Part shown: in pieces, positions 16,335 to 25,870 of the stretch | Numbering within the stretch: position 1 is the stretch's first letter | Layout: every line of letters begins with the position of its first letter | Notes under the pieces: model-generated | What the model was told of the DNA's origin: nothing | Seen by the model: the letters and a program-made list of their open reading frames with translations, nothing else | Databases searched by the model: none | Source of the DNA: Pseudomonas pseudonitroreducens | GTDB taxonomy: Bacteria > Pseudomonadota > Gammaproteobacteria > Pseudomonadales > Pseudomonadaceae | Direction: 5' to 3' | Assembly (NCBI RefSeq): GCF_021603645.1 | Contig: NZ_BQHJ01000011.1 | Coordinates: 1 to 64,000, forward strand | Length of the DNA stretch: 64,000 bases | Made by a program: the position numbers and the translations under genes

Positions 16335-17120
16335 TTTCATTAGCCTGTGCCGGCCTGATTGCTGATCGAATGGTCAATTGTTGGCCTGTGGGGCCGGAGC
16401 CTTTTGCAAGAACTCCAGAGCTTTCAGCAAGAATTCCTTTGGGTGCAACCCATAGAGTCCGCCCACCGCGTTGCTGGTGTTCCAAGGTGCAACCCGGTCA
16501 GACCAAGAACAACAGCCAGCTCGATACGCGGGAGGGGCGCCATGCCCATCACCGGTTCTGTCTTTGCCTGTCGCGCGCCTGCACCTGGCCGCGCCACTTC
16601 CTTCACGGCCCGGCCTGCAGCGCCTGCCCGTGGCCTCGCGCCGTCACCGGTCGGACCGGTGCAACCGCATCGCCTGCTTTCTGTACAATCCGCGCCCTCG
16701 CGCGCCGGCCACTCCCTGCCGCTTCTTCATGCGTGCGTGTGCTCAATTTCAGTTACTGCCGACGAGCTTCGTCGCCAGCCCCGTATTGTGCGGCTGGGGG
16801 AAATTCGTCGGGAGCGGGGCGCCCACTCCGGCGCCTGAAGGATGACCGGGCCTGGCCCGGGAAACGGCCCGCACCTCGCTTACCGGCGAAGGCGGGACGG
16901 AAGTCGCCGTGGTGAGACGGCGGCTGCAGGAAGACGCCAGCAAGGACGAGGGCGTGCCTGCGTCGGGATGCGTAGCGGTTCGGTGCCTGTTTGGCATCAC
17001 GCGCAACCCGGTTTGCCTGTGAGCAAGCGCTAACCGGCCGGCGTCAACCACGCCGGCTGCCAGTCAAGGGTTCGCGATACCCCGCGAGCCTGGATAAAAA
17101 CAAGCTGTAGGGGAGTCCCC
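16335..17120 (+). promoter_or_regulatory. Upstream region of putP: GGTGCAACC boxes, promoter, long structured leader
   Basis: The 786-bp gap has no convincing gene. GGTGCAACC occurs at 16442-16450, 16486-16494 and 16658-16666, and the last overlaps the -35 position of a candidate promoter with -10 TACAAT at 16683-16688. The resulting leader to putP would be about 425 nt and GC-rich, with hairpins such as CCGGGCCTGGCCCGG (16848-16862) and a GCCGGCG/CGCCGGC stem at about 17037-17057. AAAAACAA at 17096-17103 fits the Hfq/Crc target pattern AANAANAA before the putP start. Confidence 0.5.
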
Positions 17121-18638
17121 ATGAGCGTCAACACGCCAACACTGATCACTTTCGTGATCTACATCGCGGCCATGGTTCTGATCGGCTTGGCCGCCTATCG
17201 TTCGACCAACAACTTCTCCGACTACATCCTCGGTGGCCGTAGCCTCGGCAGCTTCGTCACCGCGCTGTCGGCCGGTGCCTCGGACATGAGCGGCTGGCTG
17301 CTGATGGGCCTGCCGGGCGCCATCTACCTGTCGGGCATCTCGGAAAGCTGGATCGCCATCGGCCTGATCTGCGGCGCCTACCTGAACTGGCTGTTCGTCG
17401 CCGGCCGCCTGCGCGTGCACACCGAGCACAACGGCAACGCCCTGACGCTCCCGGACTACTTCAGCACCCGCTTCGAGGACAACAGCCGCATCCTGCGGGT
17501 GATCTCCGCGCTGGTGATCCTGGTGTTCTTCACCATCTACTGCGCCTCCGGCATCGTCGCCGGCGCCCGCCTGTTCGAAAGCACCTTCGGCATGTCCTAC
17601 GAGACCGCGCTGTGGGCCGGTGCTGCCGCGACCATCGCCTACACCTTCGTCGGTGGTTTCCTGGCGGTGAGCTGGACCGACACCGTGCAGGCCTCGCTGA
17701 TGATCTTTGCGCTGATCCTCACCCCGGTGATCGTGCTGTTCGCCACCGGTGGCGTGGAACCGACCTTCGCCGCCATCGAGCTGAAGGACGCCGCCAACTT
17801 CGACATGTTCAAGGGCGCTTCCTTCGTCGGCGTGCTGTCGCTGATGGCCTGGGGCCTGGGCTACTTCGGCCAGCCGCACATCCTGGCGCGCTTCATGGCC
17901 GCCGATTCGGTGAAATCGATCCCGGCTGCCCGCCGCATCTCCATGACCTGGATGATCCTCTGCCTGGGTGGCGCCGTCGCCGTGGGCTTCTTCGGCATCG
18001 CCTACTTCCAGGCGCATCCGGAACAGGCCGGCGCGGTGGGCGAGAACCACGAGCGCATCTTCATCGAACTGGCGAAGATCCTTTTCAACCCGTGGATCGC
18101 CGGCGTGCTGCTGTCCGCCATCCTCGCCGCGGTAATGAGCACCCTGAGCTGCCAGCTGCTGGTGTGCTCCTCGGCGCTGACCGAAGACTTCTACAAGGCC
18201 TTCCTGCGCAAGAACGCCAGCCAGCTCGAGTTGGTGTGGGTCGGTCGCGCCATGGTGCTGCTGGTGGCGCTGGTGTCCATCGCCCTGGCTGCCAACCCGG
18301 AAAACCGCGTGCTGGGCCTGGTGTCCTACGCCTGGGCCGGCTTCGGCGCCGCCTTCGGTCCGCTGGTGCTGTTCTCCGTGCTGTGGAAGGGCATGACCCG
18401 CAACGGCGCGCTGGCCGGCATCATCGTCGGTGCGGTCACCGTGATCGTCTGGAAGCAGTTCGGCTGGCTCGGCCTGTACGAGATCATCCCGGGCTTCATC
18501 CTCTCCAGCATTTCCATCGTGGTGTTCAGCCTGATCGGCTCGGCACCGTCGAAGGCGATGATCCAGCGCTTCGAGGAAGCCGAGGCGGAATACGCCGAGG
18601 CCACTCAGCCGGCCGGCACTGCCGTGACCAGCCGCTGA
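17121..18638 (+). CDS. putP: Sodium/proline symporter PutP
   Basis: The 505-residue protein with about 13 membrane segments belongs to the SSS family. ILGGRSLGSFVTALSAGASD followed by MSGWLLMGLPGA is the PutP signature around the sodium site in TM2, and SAILAAVMSTLSCQLLVCSS is the second sodium-coordinating region in TM9. It imports proline with sodium. The ribosome binding site GGGGAG overlaps a GGGGAGTCCCC hairpin next to ATG 17121. A terminator follows at 18653. In related genomes it lies next to putA, which is absent here. Confidence 0.95.
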   Translation: MSVNTPTLITFVIYIAAMVLIGLAAYRSTNNFSDYILGGRSLGSFVTALSAGASDMSGWLLMGLPGAIYLSGISESWIAIGLICGAYLNWLFVAGRLRVHTEHNGNALTLPDYFSTRFEDNSRILRVISALVILVFFTIYCASGIVAGARLFESTFGMSYETALWAGAAATIAYTFVGGFLAVSWTDTVQASLMIFALILTPVIVLFATGGVEPTFAAIELKDAANFDMFKGASFVGVLSLMAWGLGYFGQPHILARFMAADSVKSIPAARRISMTWMILCLGGAVAVGFFGIAYFQAHPEQAGAVGENHERIFIELAKILFNPWIAGVLLSAILAAVMSTLSCQLLVCSSALTEDFYKAFLRKNASQLELVWVGRAMVLLVALVSIALAANPENRVLGLVSYAWAGFGAAFGPLVLFSVLWKGMTRNGALAGIIVGAVTVIVWKQFGWLGLYEIIPGFILSSISIVVFSLIGSAPSKAMIQRFEEAEAEYAEATQPAGTAVTSR

Positions 18639-18652
18639 TCCTGCGCTGAATG

Positions 18653-18690
18653 AAAAAGGCCGCGCTCCCGCAAGGGGCGCGGCCTTTTTC
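18653..18690. terminator. Rho-independent terminator after putP
   Basis: A GGCCGCGC / GCGCGGCC stem with loop CCCGCAAGGG is flanked by AAAAA on the left and TTTTT on the right, so it could work in both directions. Confidence 0.9.
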
Positions 18691-18703
18691 ATTGGGGCTC
18701 TTT

Positions 18704-18780
18704 GTAGGAGCGAGCTTGCTCGTGAATTCGCCCGACACCCATGGCATCAAGGGGGTTCGCGAGCAAGCTCCGCTCCTACA
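18704..18780. repeat. REP pair (GAGC type)
   Basis: GTAGGAGCGAGCTTGCTCGT at 18704 and the inverse GCGAGCAAGCTCCGCTCCTA ending near 18779. One base is inserted in the second unit. Confidence 0.9.
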
Positions 18781-18806
18781 GATCATGGCTCCGTGCTGAC
18801 CTGTGC

Positions 18807-18877
18807 GTAGGAGCGGACTCCGTCCGCGATGCCCACCGGCGCGATGCGAATCTATCGCGGACGGAGTCCGCTCCTAC
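18807..18877. repeat. REP pair (GGAC type)
   Basis: GTAGGAGCGGACTCCGTCCG at 18807 and its inverse CGGACGGAGTCCGCTCCTAC ending at 18877. The stem differs from the GAGC type by paired changes, so base pairing is kept. Confidence 0.9.
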
Positions 18878-18905
18878 GCTATTCGGTGAGTCTGGCGTGT
18901 GGCGA

Positions 18906-20102
18906 TTAATGCGAGGCGTGCCCGCCACTCATCGCCGCCGCATACCGCCAGCAGGCGAACAGGCACAGCAGCAGGCCGACCACTGCCAGCGCAGCGCCGA
19001 CATAGCCGATCCATTCCAGCCCCATGCCCACCGCCACGCGGCTGCCCAGCAGCGCGCCGCCGCCGATACCGACGTTGTACAGGCCGGAGAACATCGCCAT
19101 GGCCACGTCGGTGGCATCGTGGGCCAGCTGCAGCACCTTGGCCTGCAGCGCCAGGCCGAAGCAGAGGATCGCCGCGCCCCAGAACAGGCTCAGGCCCAGC
19201 AGCGCCGTGGGCGAGTGCGCCAGCGGCATCAGCAGCAGGAGCGAGCCGCCAAGCACGGCGATGGCCAGGCACGGGAAGGCGCGCGGAAAGCGTTCGCTGT
19301 AGCGGCTGAAGAGGATCGAACCGAACATTCCGGCGCCGCCGAACAGCAGCAGGAGCAGGGTGGTCTGCTGGCTGTCCAGCGCGGCGATCTCCCGCGCGAA
19401 CGGTTCGATGTAGCTGTAGGCGGTGAATTGCGCGGTGATTACCAGCACGGTGAGCACGTACATCGACACCAGCGCCGGACGGCGCAGCAGCAATGGCAGG
19501 CTGCGCAACGAGCCGGAGTTCTGGCTCGGCAGCAGCGGTAGCGCGCGGGCCAGCCAGAGCACGACGAGTACCGAAACGCCGGCAATTGCCAGGAAGGTGG
19601 TGCGCCAGCCCATCGCTTCACCCAGCACGCGGCCCAGCGGAATGCCCAGCACCATCGCCAGGATGGTCCCGGTGGCCAGCAGGCCGAGGGCTTTCGCCTG
19701 CTGCCCCGGCGGCGCCACGCGCACGGCGAGTGAGGCGGTGATCGACCAGAACACCGCGTGGGCGAAGGCGATGCCGAAGCGGCTGATCATCAGCACCGTG
19801 AAGTTCCAGGCGAAGCCGGAGAGCACGTGGCTGACGATGAACAGGCAGAAGATCACCACCAGCAGGCGGCGGCGTTCCATGTTGCGGGTCAGTTGCATCA
19901 GCGGCAGCGAGGCCAGCGACACGACCCAGGCGTAGAGCGTAAGCATCAGCCCGGTCTGTTCCGGGCGCATGTCGAAGCTGCGGCCGATGTCGCTGAGCAG
20001 GCCCACCGGGACGAACTCGGTGGTGTTGAAAATGAAGGCGGCGATCGCCAGGGCGATGACGTTCAGCCAACTGCCGGTACGGGTGTCTTGCGCGGTTGTC
20101 AT
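18906..20102 (-). CDS. MFS sugar-efflux type transporter (SotB-like)
   Basis: The 398-residue protein has 12 predicted membrane segments and an N-terminal signature ([20 protein letters not shown]) typical of the SotB/YdeA branch of drug:H+ antiporter-1 family exporters, with the loop [12 protein letters not shown] after TM2. The family exports arabinose, IPTG and some drugs; the substrate here is unknown. It lies downstream of the LysR gene on the same strand, 159 bp apart. Confidence 0.85.
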   Translation of the reverse strand: MTTAQDTRTGSWLNVIALAIAAFIFNTTEFVPVGLLSDIGRSFDMRPEQTGLMLTLYAWVVSLASLPLMQLTRNMERRRLLVVIFCLFIVSHVLSGFAWNFTVLMISRFGIAFAHAVFWSITASLAVRVAPPGQQAKALGLLATGTILAMVLGIPLGRVLGEAMGWRTTFLAIAGVSVLVVLWLARALPLLPSQNSGSLRSLPLLLRRPALVSMYVLTVLVITAQFTAYSYIEPFAREIAALDSQQTTLLLLLFGGAGMFGSILFSRYSERFPRAFPCLAIAVLGGSLLLLMPLAHSPTALLGLSLFWGAAILCFGLALQAKVLQLAHDATDVAMAMFSGLYNVGIGGGALLGSRVAVGMGLEWIGYVGAALAVVGLLLCLFACWRYAAAMSGGHASH

Positions 20103-20261
20103 GGGAATCCTGAGGTGAGAGGGGGCTCAGGCCGTGCCTTGGGATCACGCAGGGGCGTGTCGCGGGCAAAGAAGAATTGTTGTTGCGGCGGAGTGCAATT
20201 CTAACCACGCATCCCGCTCCGCGCACGGCAAAGGGACGCCTGCGCGGGCGCAGCGGCAGGC

Positions 20262-21176
20262 TCAGGCGGCAGTGTCGATCAGCGGATCAGATGCCTGCGT
20301 CGCTTCCTCGGCCAGCCAGTCGAGGAACGCGCGCACTGGCGGATGGCGCTCGCGCCCTGGCACGCACAGTGCGGTATAGCGGGCACCGGGCACGTTGATC
20401 TCCGGGCGATACGGCACCAGCAGGCCCTTCTCCACACACTCGGATACCAGCAGCGAGCTGGCCAGTACCAGGCCCTGGCCGGCGATCGCCGCCTGCAGGG
20501 CGTAGAACTCCTCGTCGTACTCGCGTTGCACGGCACAGGTCAGCAGGCATTCCTCGCCGGCCATCTGGCACCAGGCTTTCCAGCCGCGTTCGTAGAGCTC
20601 GGAATTGTGCCAGCGCACGCTGATCATCTCCGGTACTTCCACGTCGGCGCTGGCCACCAGCGCCGGCGCGCCGTACACGGCGAAGCGTTCGGCCAGAAGG
20701 AACTGGCTGTGCATGCGCGGGTAGTCGCTGAAACCGTAACGAATCGCCAGGTCGACGCTGGCGTCCTGCTGCAGGTCGAGCAGTTCGCACTGGCTGTCCA
20801 GGCGCAGGCGGATGTGCGGATGGCGCGCATAGAAGCGCCCCAGGCGCGGCACCAGCCAGAGCGCTGCGAACGCGGGGGTGGTGGAGATCGTCAGGCTGCT
20901 GGCGCTGCGCTGCGGACGCAGGCTGTCCACTGACTGCGAGACCTCCAGCAGCGCGCCGTGCAGGCTGCGGAACAAGCGTTCGCCGGCCTCGGTCAGGCGC
21001 ACCTGGCGTGGCAGGCGCTCGAACAGCGGCAGGCCCAGCCATTCCTCCAGCGCGCGGACCTGGTGGGAAACCGCCGTGGGCGTCACCGCCAGTTCCTCGG
21101 CGGCGGCCTTGAAGCTCAGCTGGCGCGCAGCGGATTCGAAGGTGCGCAGGGCGGGAAGCGGCAGGTTGGCGAACAT
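20262..21176 (-). CDS. LysR-family regulator (GcvA/AmpR-like)
   Basis: The 304-residue protein has a winged helix at residues 1-65 ([40 protein letters not shown]) and a substrate-binding domain of the GcvA/AmpR type ([20 protein letters not shown]). ATG 21176 (MFANLPLP) has GGAG 6 bases upstream; an ATG 4 codons earlier has none. It is divergent from the azoreductase gene, and the 139-bp intergenic region probably holds its binding site and the azoR promoter. Confidence 0.9.
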   Translation of the reverse strand: MFANLPLPALRTFESAARQLSFKAAAEELAVTPTAVSHQVRALEEWLGLPLFERLPRQVRLTEAGERLFRSLHGALLEVSQSVDSLRPQRSASSLTISTTPAFAALWLVPRLGRFYARHPHIRLRLDSQCELLDLQQDASVDLAIRYGFSDYPRMHSQFLLAERFAVYGAPALVASADVEVPEMISVRWHNSELYERGWKAWCQMAGEECLLTCAVQREYDEEFYALQAAIAGQGLVLASSLLVSECVEKGLLVPYRPEINVPGARYTALCVPGRERHPPVRAFLDWLAEEATQASDPLIDTAA

Positions 21177-21315
21177 TCGGTGCTCCATGGATGAGTTGAA
21201 TTCATCTGGAGGGAAATTCCCTCAGTTGTCCGTCTTTCCACCTGGAAATAGCTTAGGCAGCAATTGGAGGCCATTCAGGACCTTCGCAGTGTACACCTCA
21301 AGCAAGGAAAGACAG

Positions 21316-21954
21316 ATGAACAGAGTTCTTGCCATTCACGCCAGCCCCCGCGCCGACCGTTCCCATTCCCGCCGCCTGGTGGAGGGCTTTCTCGCCGCGC
21401 TGCCGCAAGCCGAGATCACCCGCCGTGAAGTTGGCCGCGCGAACCTGCCGCATGTCAGCGAAGGATTCATTGCTGCCGCCTTCCACCCGCTGGGTGAACA
21501 ACGCCCCGCCGAGTTGCAGGCCGAGTTGGCACTGAGCGATGAATTGGTCGACGAACTGCTCGCCCACGATCTGCTGGTGATTTCTGCGCCGATGTACAAC
21601 TTCAGCGTACCCAGCGGGCTGAAGGCATGGGTCGACCAGATCGTCCGTGTCGGCCGCACGGTCGACCTGCTTGTGAAAGATGGCGAGGCGGAATACAAAC
21701 CGCTGGTCACGGGGCGAAAGGCGTTGATCATCACCAGCCGTGGTGGTGCAGGCATGGGGCCGGGCGGCGCACTCGAATGGATGAATCACGCCGACGTCTG
21801 GTTGCGTGTGGCCCTGGGCTTCATCGGCATCCACGATGTGCAGGTGATCGCCGCCGAAGGCGAGGAGGGCAATCCCGAAGCCTTCCGCGCGTCCTATCAA
21901 CAGGCTGAACAGGCCCTGGCCGATCTCGCCGAGAGCGAGTGGGCGCGTGCGTGA
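21316..21954 (+). CDS. azoR: FMN-dependent NADH azoreductase
   Basis: The 212-residue flavodoxin-fold protein shows [18 protein letters not shown] (FMN phosphate loop), [20 protein letters not shown] (the family signature MYNFxxPxxLKxWxD) and [10 protein letters not shown]. It reduces azo dyes and quinones with NAD(P)H in the cytoplasm. AAGGAAAG precedes ATG 21316. The stop overlaps the start of the SMR transporter gene, so the two are coupled. It is probably controlled by the divergent LysR. It resembles PA0785 (azoR1) by neighbourhood. Confidence 0.93.
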   Translation: MNRVLAIHASPRADRSHSRRLVEGFLAALPQAEITRREVGRANLPHVSEGFIAAAFHPLGEQRPAELQAELALSDELVDELLAHDLLVISAPMYNFSVPSGLKAWVDQIVRVGRTVDLLVKDGEAEYKPLVTGRKALIITSRGGAGMGPGGALEWMNHADVWLRVALGFIGIHDVQVIAAEGEEGNPEAFRASYQQAEQALADLAESEWARA

Positions 21955-22262
21955 TGGCCTGGGCCATGCTGATGGTGGCCGCGGTGTTCGAGGTGATGTT
22001 CGCGGTGTCGATGAAGTACGCCGAGGGCTTCACCCGGCCGCTGCCCACTATGGTGACGGTATTCGCGGTGATCGGCGGGATCTTCTTCCTCACCCTGGCG
22101 ATGCGTCAGTTGCCGGTGAGCATCGCCTACCCGATCTGGACGGCCATCGGCACGCTGGGCACGGTGTTCTTCGGCTTCCTGCTGCTGGGCGAGGCGCTGA
22201 CCCTGACCAAGCTGGCGTCGGTCGCCCTGATCATCACCGGTGTGGCCGGGCTGCGGGCCTGA
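21954..22262 (+). CDS. SMR-family small multidrug/guanidinium-type exporter
   Basis: The 102-residue protein has four membrane segments: [20 protein letters not shown] with the conserved membrane glutamate Glu13, then KYAEGFTRPLPTM, LPVSIAYPIWTAIGTLGT and LTLTKLASVALIITGVAGLR. The GFTR loop is typical of the SugE/Gdx side of the family, but several Gdx-specific residues differ (FEVMF instead of FEVVW), so the substrate is open. The ATG overlaps the azoR stop (TGATG). Confidence 0.88.
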   Translation: MAWAMLMVAAVFEVMFAVSMKYAEGFTRPLPTMVTVFAVIGGIFFLTLAMRQLPVSIAYPIWTAIGTLGTVFFGFLLLGEALTLTKLASVALIITGVAGLRA

Positions 22263-22309
22263 TCGCTTGGTGTTAAGGTGCCGCGCATTCCCCGCACGAC
22301 GACACCGAC

Positions 22310-22531
22310 ATGACCGACAAACCGAAGAATCCGCTGCACGGCGTGACCCTGGAAGCCATCCTCAACCAGCTGGTGGCGCAGTACGGCTGGGACGGGCTGG
22401 CCAAGCGCATCGACGTGCGCTGCTTCAAGAACGACCCGAGCATCAAGTCCAGCCTGACCTTCCTGCGTCGCACCCCATGGGCGCGCGAGCAGGTCGAAGC
22501 GTTGTATGTGAAGAGCGTCCAAGGCAGGTGA
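22310..22531 (+). CDS. VF530 family DNA-binding protein (DUF2132)
   Basis: The 73-residue protein ([60 protein letters not shown]) matches the VF530 family along its whole length; NPLHGVTLE and CFxxxPSIxSSLxFLRxTPWAR are its hallmarks. The family is a small helical fold annotated as DNA-binding. It is a single gene between the SMR transporter and a REP cluster. Confidence 0.92.
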   Translation: MTDKPKNPLHGVTLEAILNQLVAQYGWDGLAKRIDVRCFKNDPSIKSSLTFLRRTPWAREQVEALYVKSVQGR

Positions 22532-22543
22532 GGTTGGGGTGTC

Positions 22544-22615
22544 GTAGGAGCGGACTCCGTCCGCGATAGACCCGCATCGCGCCGGAAACCATCGCGGACG
22601 GAGTCCGCTCCTGCG
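22544..22615. repeat. REP pair (GGAC type)
   Basis: GTAGGAGCGGACTCCGTCCG at 22544 and its inverse ending CTCCTGC at 22615, downstream of the VF530 gene. Confidence 0.9.
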
Positions 22616-22657
22616 GCGCATGCCGGCAGGTCTCCGGCGCAGCGGGCTGTTCTTTGC

Positions 22658-22730
22658 GTAGGAGCGAGCTTGCTCGCGAACCCGCCTGGCACCTGGGCAT
22701 CAGGCTGTTCGCGAGCAAGCTCGCTCCTAC
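22658..22730. repeat. REP pair (GAGC type)
   Basis: GTAGGAGCGAGCTTGCTCGC at 22658 and its inverse GCGAGCAAGCTCGCTCCTAC ending at 22730. With the preceding pair it forms a two-pair cluster between convergent genes. Confidence 0.9.
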
Positions 22731-22753
22731 AGATTCAGCTTACGTTTTGGCGC

Positions 22754-25700
22754 TCAGCGCCAACTCACCCGCAGATTATCCAGGCGCTCCTGGCAGCCGG
22801 TGCTGATCCCCGGCTCCAGGTAGCTGGTCAGCAGTGGCGCCATGCCCTTGAGCACCTGCACCGGTAGCGCCGAGGTGAACTTGAAGTTGTCCGACTCGCT
22901 GCCGGCCACATAGGCGGTGAGCGTGCCGAAGTGGCGCGGGCCGATATAGAAAACGAAGGTCGCCGTGCGGTTCATCGCCTTCGAGCTCTTCACCCAGCCA
23001 CTGCGGGTGACGCTTTCGATGCGGTTATCACCCGTGCCAGTCTTGCCGCCCATCACCAGCGCATTGCCATCGGCCAGCTTGAAGGTGCCGGACAAGCGCC
23101 GCGCAGTGCCCGCGTCGACTACCTGCGACAACGCGGTACGCAGTGCCTGGGCGACCTCCGAACGCATCACCTGGCGGCCATTGCCGGACTCCGGGCCAAG
23201 GGTGACTTCGTAGGGCGTGGCGGCGGCGAAGTGCAGGCTGTCGATGCGCAGGGTCGGCAGGCGCACGCCGTCGTTGAGGATGATCCCCATCAGCTCCGCC
23301 AGCGCCGCCGGGCGGTCGCCGGAACTACCCAGTGCGGTGGCCAGTGACGGCACCAGGTGATCGAACGGATAGCCCAGGCGCTTCCACTGTTCATGCAGGT
23401 CGAGGAAGGCCTCGACCTCCAGCATGATGCGGATGCGTTTATCGCGGGCGTACTTGTGCCGCGACTTGAACAGCCAGCCGTAGACTTCCTTGCGTTCGGC
23501 ACTGCTGGCGGCCACGGCATCGGCGAAGGTCGCCGCCGGCTGGCGCTGCAGGTAGCCCAGCAGCCACAGTTCCAGCGGGTGCACGCGGGCGACATAGCCC
23601 TGGTCATTGAGGTCGAAGGCGCCCGGACCGTAGCGCGTATACAGATCCTCGATGCGTTTGTCGGTGAGCTTGTCGCCGGCGTATTTGCCCTGCTTCAGGC
23701 GATCCTGGAGGAAGGCGGCGAAGGTCGGGATATCGGCCTGTGGCTGCAGGTAGCGGTGGATCGCCGCCAGGCGCACCGGCCAGGCGCGCAGGCCATCGAG
23801 GAAGGTGGTGAGGCGCTCGTCGTTGTCCTTACCCTTGTACTTCTGCCAGAAGCGCAGCAGGTAGACCTGGCTTTCCTTGTCGACGAAGCGGTCGAGGTAG
23901 TCCTGCCGGCGCGGGTCCTTGTCGTCGGCCAGCACGGCGACCTTGCTGCCCTCGTTGGCATAGATGTCGTGGCGTACCAGGTCGCGTAGCAGGCGCACGA
24001 AGGGCAGGTTGATCGATTCGCGCAGTGCGTCCTGCAGGGTCGGGATGCGGCCGTTGTCCTCCTTGCGGAAGTTGCTGAAGGTATGCACGCCGCCGCCGGT
24101 GAAGAAGCTTTCATAGGGGCTGGCGGAATACTTGCGCTGCAGCGCGGCGGCGAGCATGTCCGGCAGGTTGCGGTCCTTGGCGGCGATCAGGTAGTCGATG
24201 GACCAGCGGCTGAGAATGTCCAGCGGCTCGATATCCACCTTCTTCAGTTCGGCGACGCTCATCGCTGCGTATTGGTCGTGCAGGTCGGCGATGGTTTCCA
24301 GGTAGGTGGAGAGCACCCGCAGCTTGGCGGTGGAGCCCAGTTCCAGCTTGCTGCCTTCGTTGATGTCGAAGGGCTGCTCGGTGCTGTCGGTCTGCACGCG
24401 CACGCGGTTGCCGCTGGGGGTGCGCTCGAACAGGGTGAAGCTGTAGCGCACGTCCCTGGTCTTGTCCCTGGACAGCAGGTGCTCGCCGAACAGGCCGATC
24501 TGCTCGGCGAAGTCGGGGTCGGACAGGTGCCGCAGGTAACCGGTGACCTGTTCCTGCAGTTCATGCTGCAGGGTCGTGGTGAAGCTCATGTCGAAGCGGT
24601 CGAGGTCGTACAGCGGCACGTCGAGCATGCCGGCCAGGCGGGTGCGCGCAAGACCGATGCCCTTGTTGTTCTCCAGCGGGGTGAAGCTCGGTTCGCTGCG
24701 CGGGTCGCGGAACACCAGCTTCTGCTTGAGCGCCGCGTCGCGCAGTTCCGGGGCGATCACGTTGTTCTGCGCGAGCAGGCGCAGGTAGCTGTCGGTCAGC
24801 ACGGCGAGCTGGTCGCGGCCACGGGCGAGGTACCAGGAGGGTCGGCGGTGGGCGATCATCAGCGACACCACCTGGCGCAACGCCTTGCCCTGCGCGGCCA
24901 GCTCCGCGCCGGAGGCGGGGGGAGCGTTGAGCAGCTTGTTGACCTGCTGGTAGTCGGCGCCGTACCAGATCCACAGGCCATCGGGCAGGCCGCTCACTTC
25001 GCCGTAGCCCGGTTGCGCCGAGAGCGGCACCGAATTGAGGTAGGTGAGGGCGACGTTGCGCCGTGCGGCCATGTTCTCCGCACCGTTCTGGTAGGTGCGT
25101 ACGCTCGCCGATGCCATCTGCCGCAGCTTGTCGGTGACGGAGTTGGTGCGGCCATCTTCGGAGTGGCGGTATTTCTCGATCTGCGTGGCCAGGGTGCTGC
25201 CGCCGGGGGCGTGGTTGCCCAGCCCGACCAGCTTGCCCACCTGCGCCACCGAGGCCTGGGTGAAGCGACTCCAGTCGATGGCCGGGTTCAGGTAGGGGCG
25301 GTCGGGGTCGAGCAGGTCGCGGTTCTCGATGTACAGCAGGCTGTTGACGATGGCCGGCGAGATGCTCTCGAAGTTGGCGTATAGACGCTGCGGATAGCGG
25401 AAGTTGTAGATCGGCAGGCCGCGGCAGTCGGCGATGTCGACGCCGGCCTGGGCCTTCTCCGGGTAGGGCGGGAACATGCCGTGGCCGGTGTACTGCAGCA
25501 GCGGATCGGAGAAGCGCGCCTGGCTCAGGGTGACGAAGTTGCGCTCGTGCAGGCGGCCCAGGAAGTTCGGCAACTGTTGATAGCCCAGACGCCGGTCGAA
25601 GGGGCCGCCTTGTGGATACACCACATCGTCGCTGCTGCCCTGTTCCAGGCTCCAGGTCAGGCCGCTGGCGTAGCGTGCCAGCTCGCGCGCCTGCAGCTTG

Positions 25701-25870
25701 GAGGTGCGCGCTTCGTAAAGCAGCGCAGCGCCCATCGCGGCAAGCAGCGGCAGGAGAAAGAGAAACAGGATCAGGAAGCGGTGATGGTGGACTTTCTGCG
25801 GGGAAATACCGGGCCCCAGACGTCCCGGTTGACCTGCTGCTTGCGTACCGGAATGCTTCGAGTTGCCCAT
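22754..25870 (-). CDS. Large transglycosylase/transpeptidase-like (PBP1-like) inner-membrane protein
   Basis: The 1038-residue protein has an N-terminal membrane anchor (about 32-52, FLILFLFLLPLLAAMGAALL), a GT51-like region (YIENRDLLDPDRP, GGSTLATQIEKYRHSEDGRT) and a transpeptidase-like region with LGSTAKLRVL (SxxK) and a late GGKTGTGDN (KTGT) box. It is longer than class A PBPs (about 800 aa). The GT51 motifs deviate: EN replaces the usual ED, and the RKxxE motif is not seen. ATG 25870 is preferred over GTG 25876 for ribosome binding site spacing. A role in murein synthesis or remodelling is inferred. Confidence 0.82.
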   Translation of the reverse strand: MGNSKHSGTQAAGQPGRLGPGISPQKVHHHRFLILFLFLLPLLAAMGAALLYEARTSKLQARELARYASGLTWSLEQGSSDDVVYPQGGPFDRRLGYQQLPNFLGRLHERNFVTLSQARFSDPLLQYTGHGMFPPYPEKAQAGVDIADCRGLPIYNFRYPQRLYANFESISPAIVNSLLYIENRDLLDPDRPYLNPAIDWSRFTQASVAQVGKLVGLGNHAPGGSTLATQIEKYRHSEDGRTNSVTDKLRQMASASVRTYQNGAENMAARRNVALTYLNSVPLSAQPGYGEVSGLPDGLWIWYGADYQQVNKLLNAPPASGAELAAQGKALRQVVSLMIAHRRPSWYLARGRDQLAVLTDSYLRLLAQNNVIAPELRDAALKQKLVFRDPRSEPSFTPLENNKGIGLARTRLAGMLDVPLYDLDRFDMSFTTTLQHELQEQVTGYLRHLSDPDFAEQIGLFGEHLLSRDKTRDVRYSFTLFERTPSGNRVRVQTDSTEQPFDINEGSKLELGSTAKLRVLSTYLETIADLHDQYAAMSVAELKKVDIEPLDILSRWSIDYLIAAKDRNLPDMLAAALQRKYSASPYESFFTGGGVHTFSNFRKEDNGRIPTLQDALRESINLPFVRLLRDLVRHDIYANEGSKVAVLADDKDPRRQDYLDRFVDKESQVYLLRFWQKYKGKDNDERLTTFLDGLRAWPVRLAAIHRYLQPQADIPTFAAFLQDRLKQGKYAGDKLTDKRIEDLYTRYGPGAFDLNDQGYVARVHPLELWLLGYLQRQPAATFADAVAASSAERKEVYGWLFKSRHKYARDKRIRIMLEVEAFLDLHEQWKRLGYPFDHLVPSLATALGSSGDRPAALAELMGIILNDGVRLPTLRIDSLHFAAATPYEVTLGPESGNGRQVMRSEVAQALRTALSQVVDAGTARRLSGTFKLADGNALVMGGKTGTGDNRIESVTRSGWVKSSKAMNRTATFVFYIGPRHFGTLTAYVAGSESDNFKFTSALPVQVLKGMAPLLTSYLEPGISTGCQERLDNLRVSWR

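Noticed and set aside
16390-16420. Possible sigma-54 promoter before putP
   Set aside because: GG and GC elements occur, but none with the required 10-base spacing.
17064-18692. Minus-strand open frame opposite putP (about 540 codons)
   Set aside because: Antisense to a fully conserved symporter, with His/Gln/Asp-rich low-complexity translation and no ribosome binding site.
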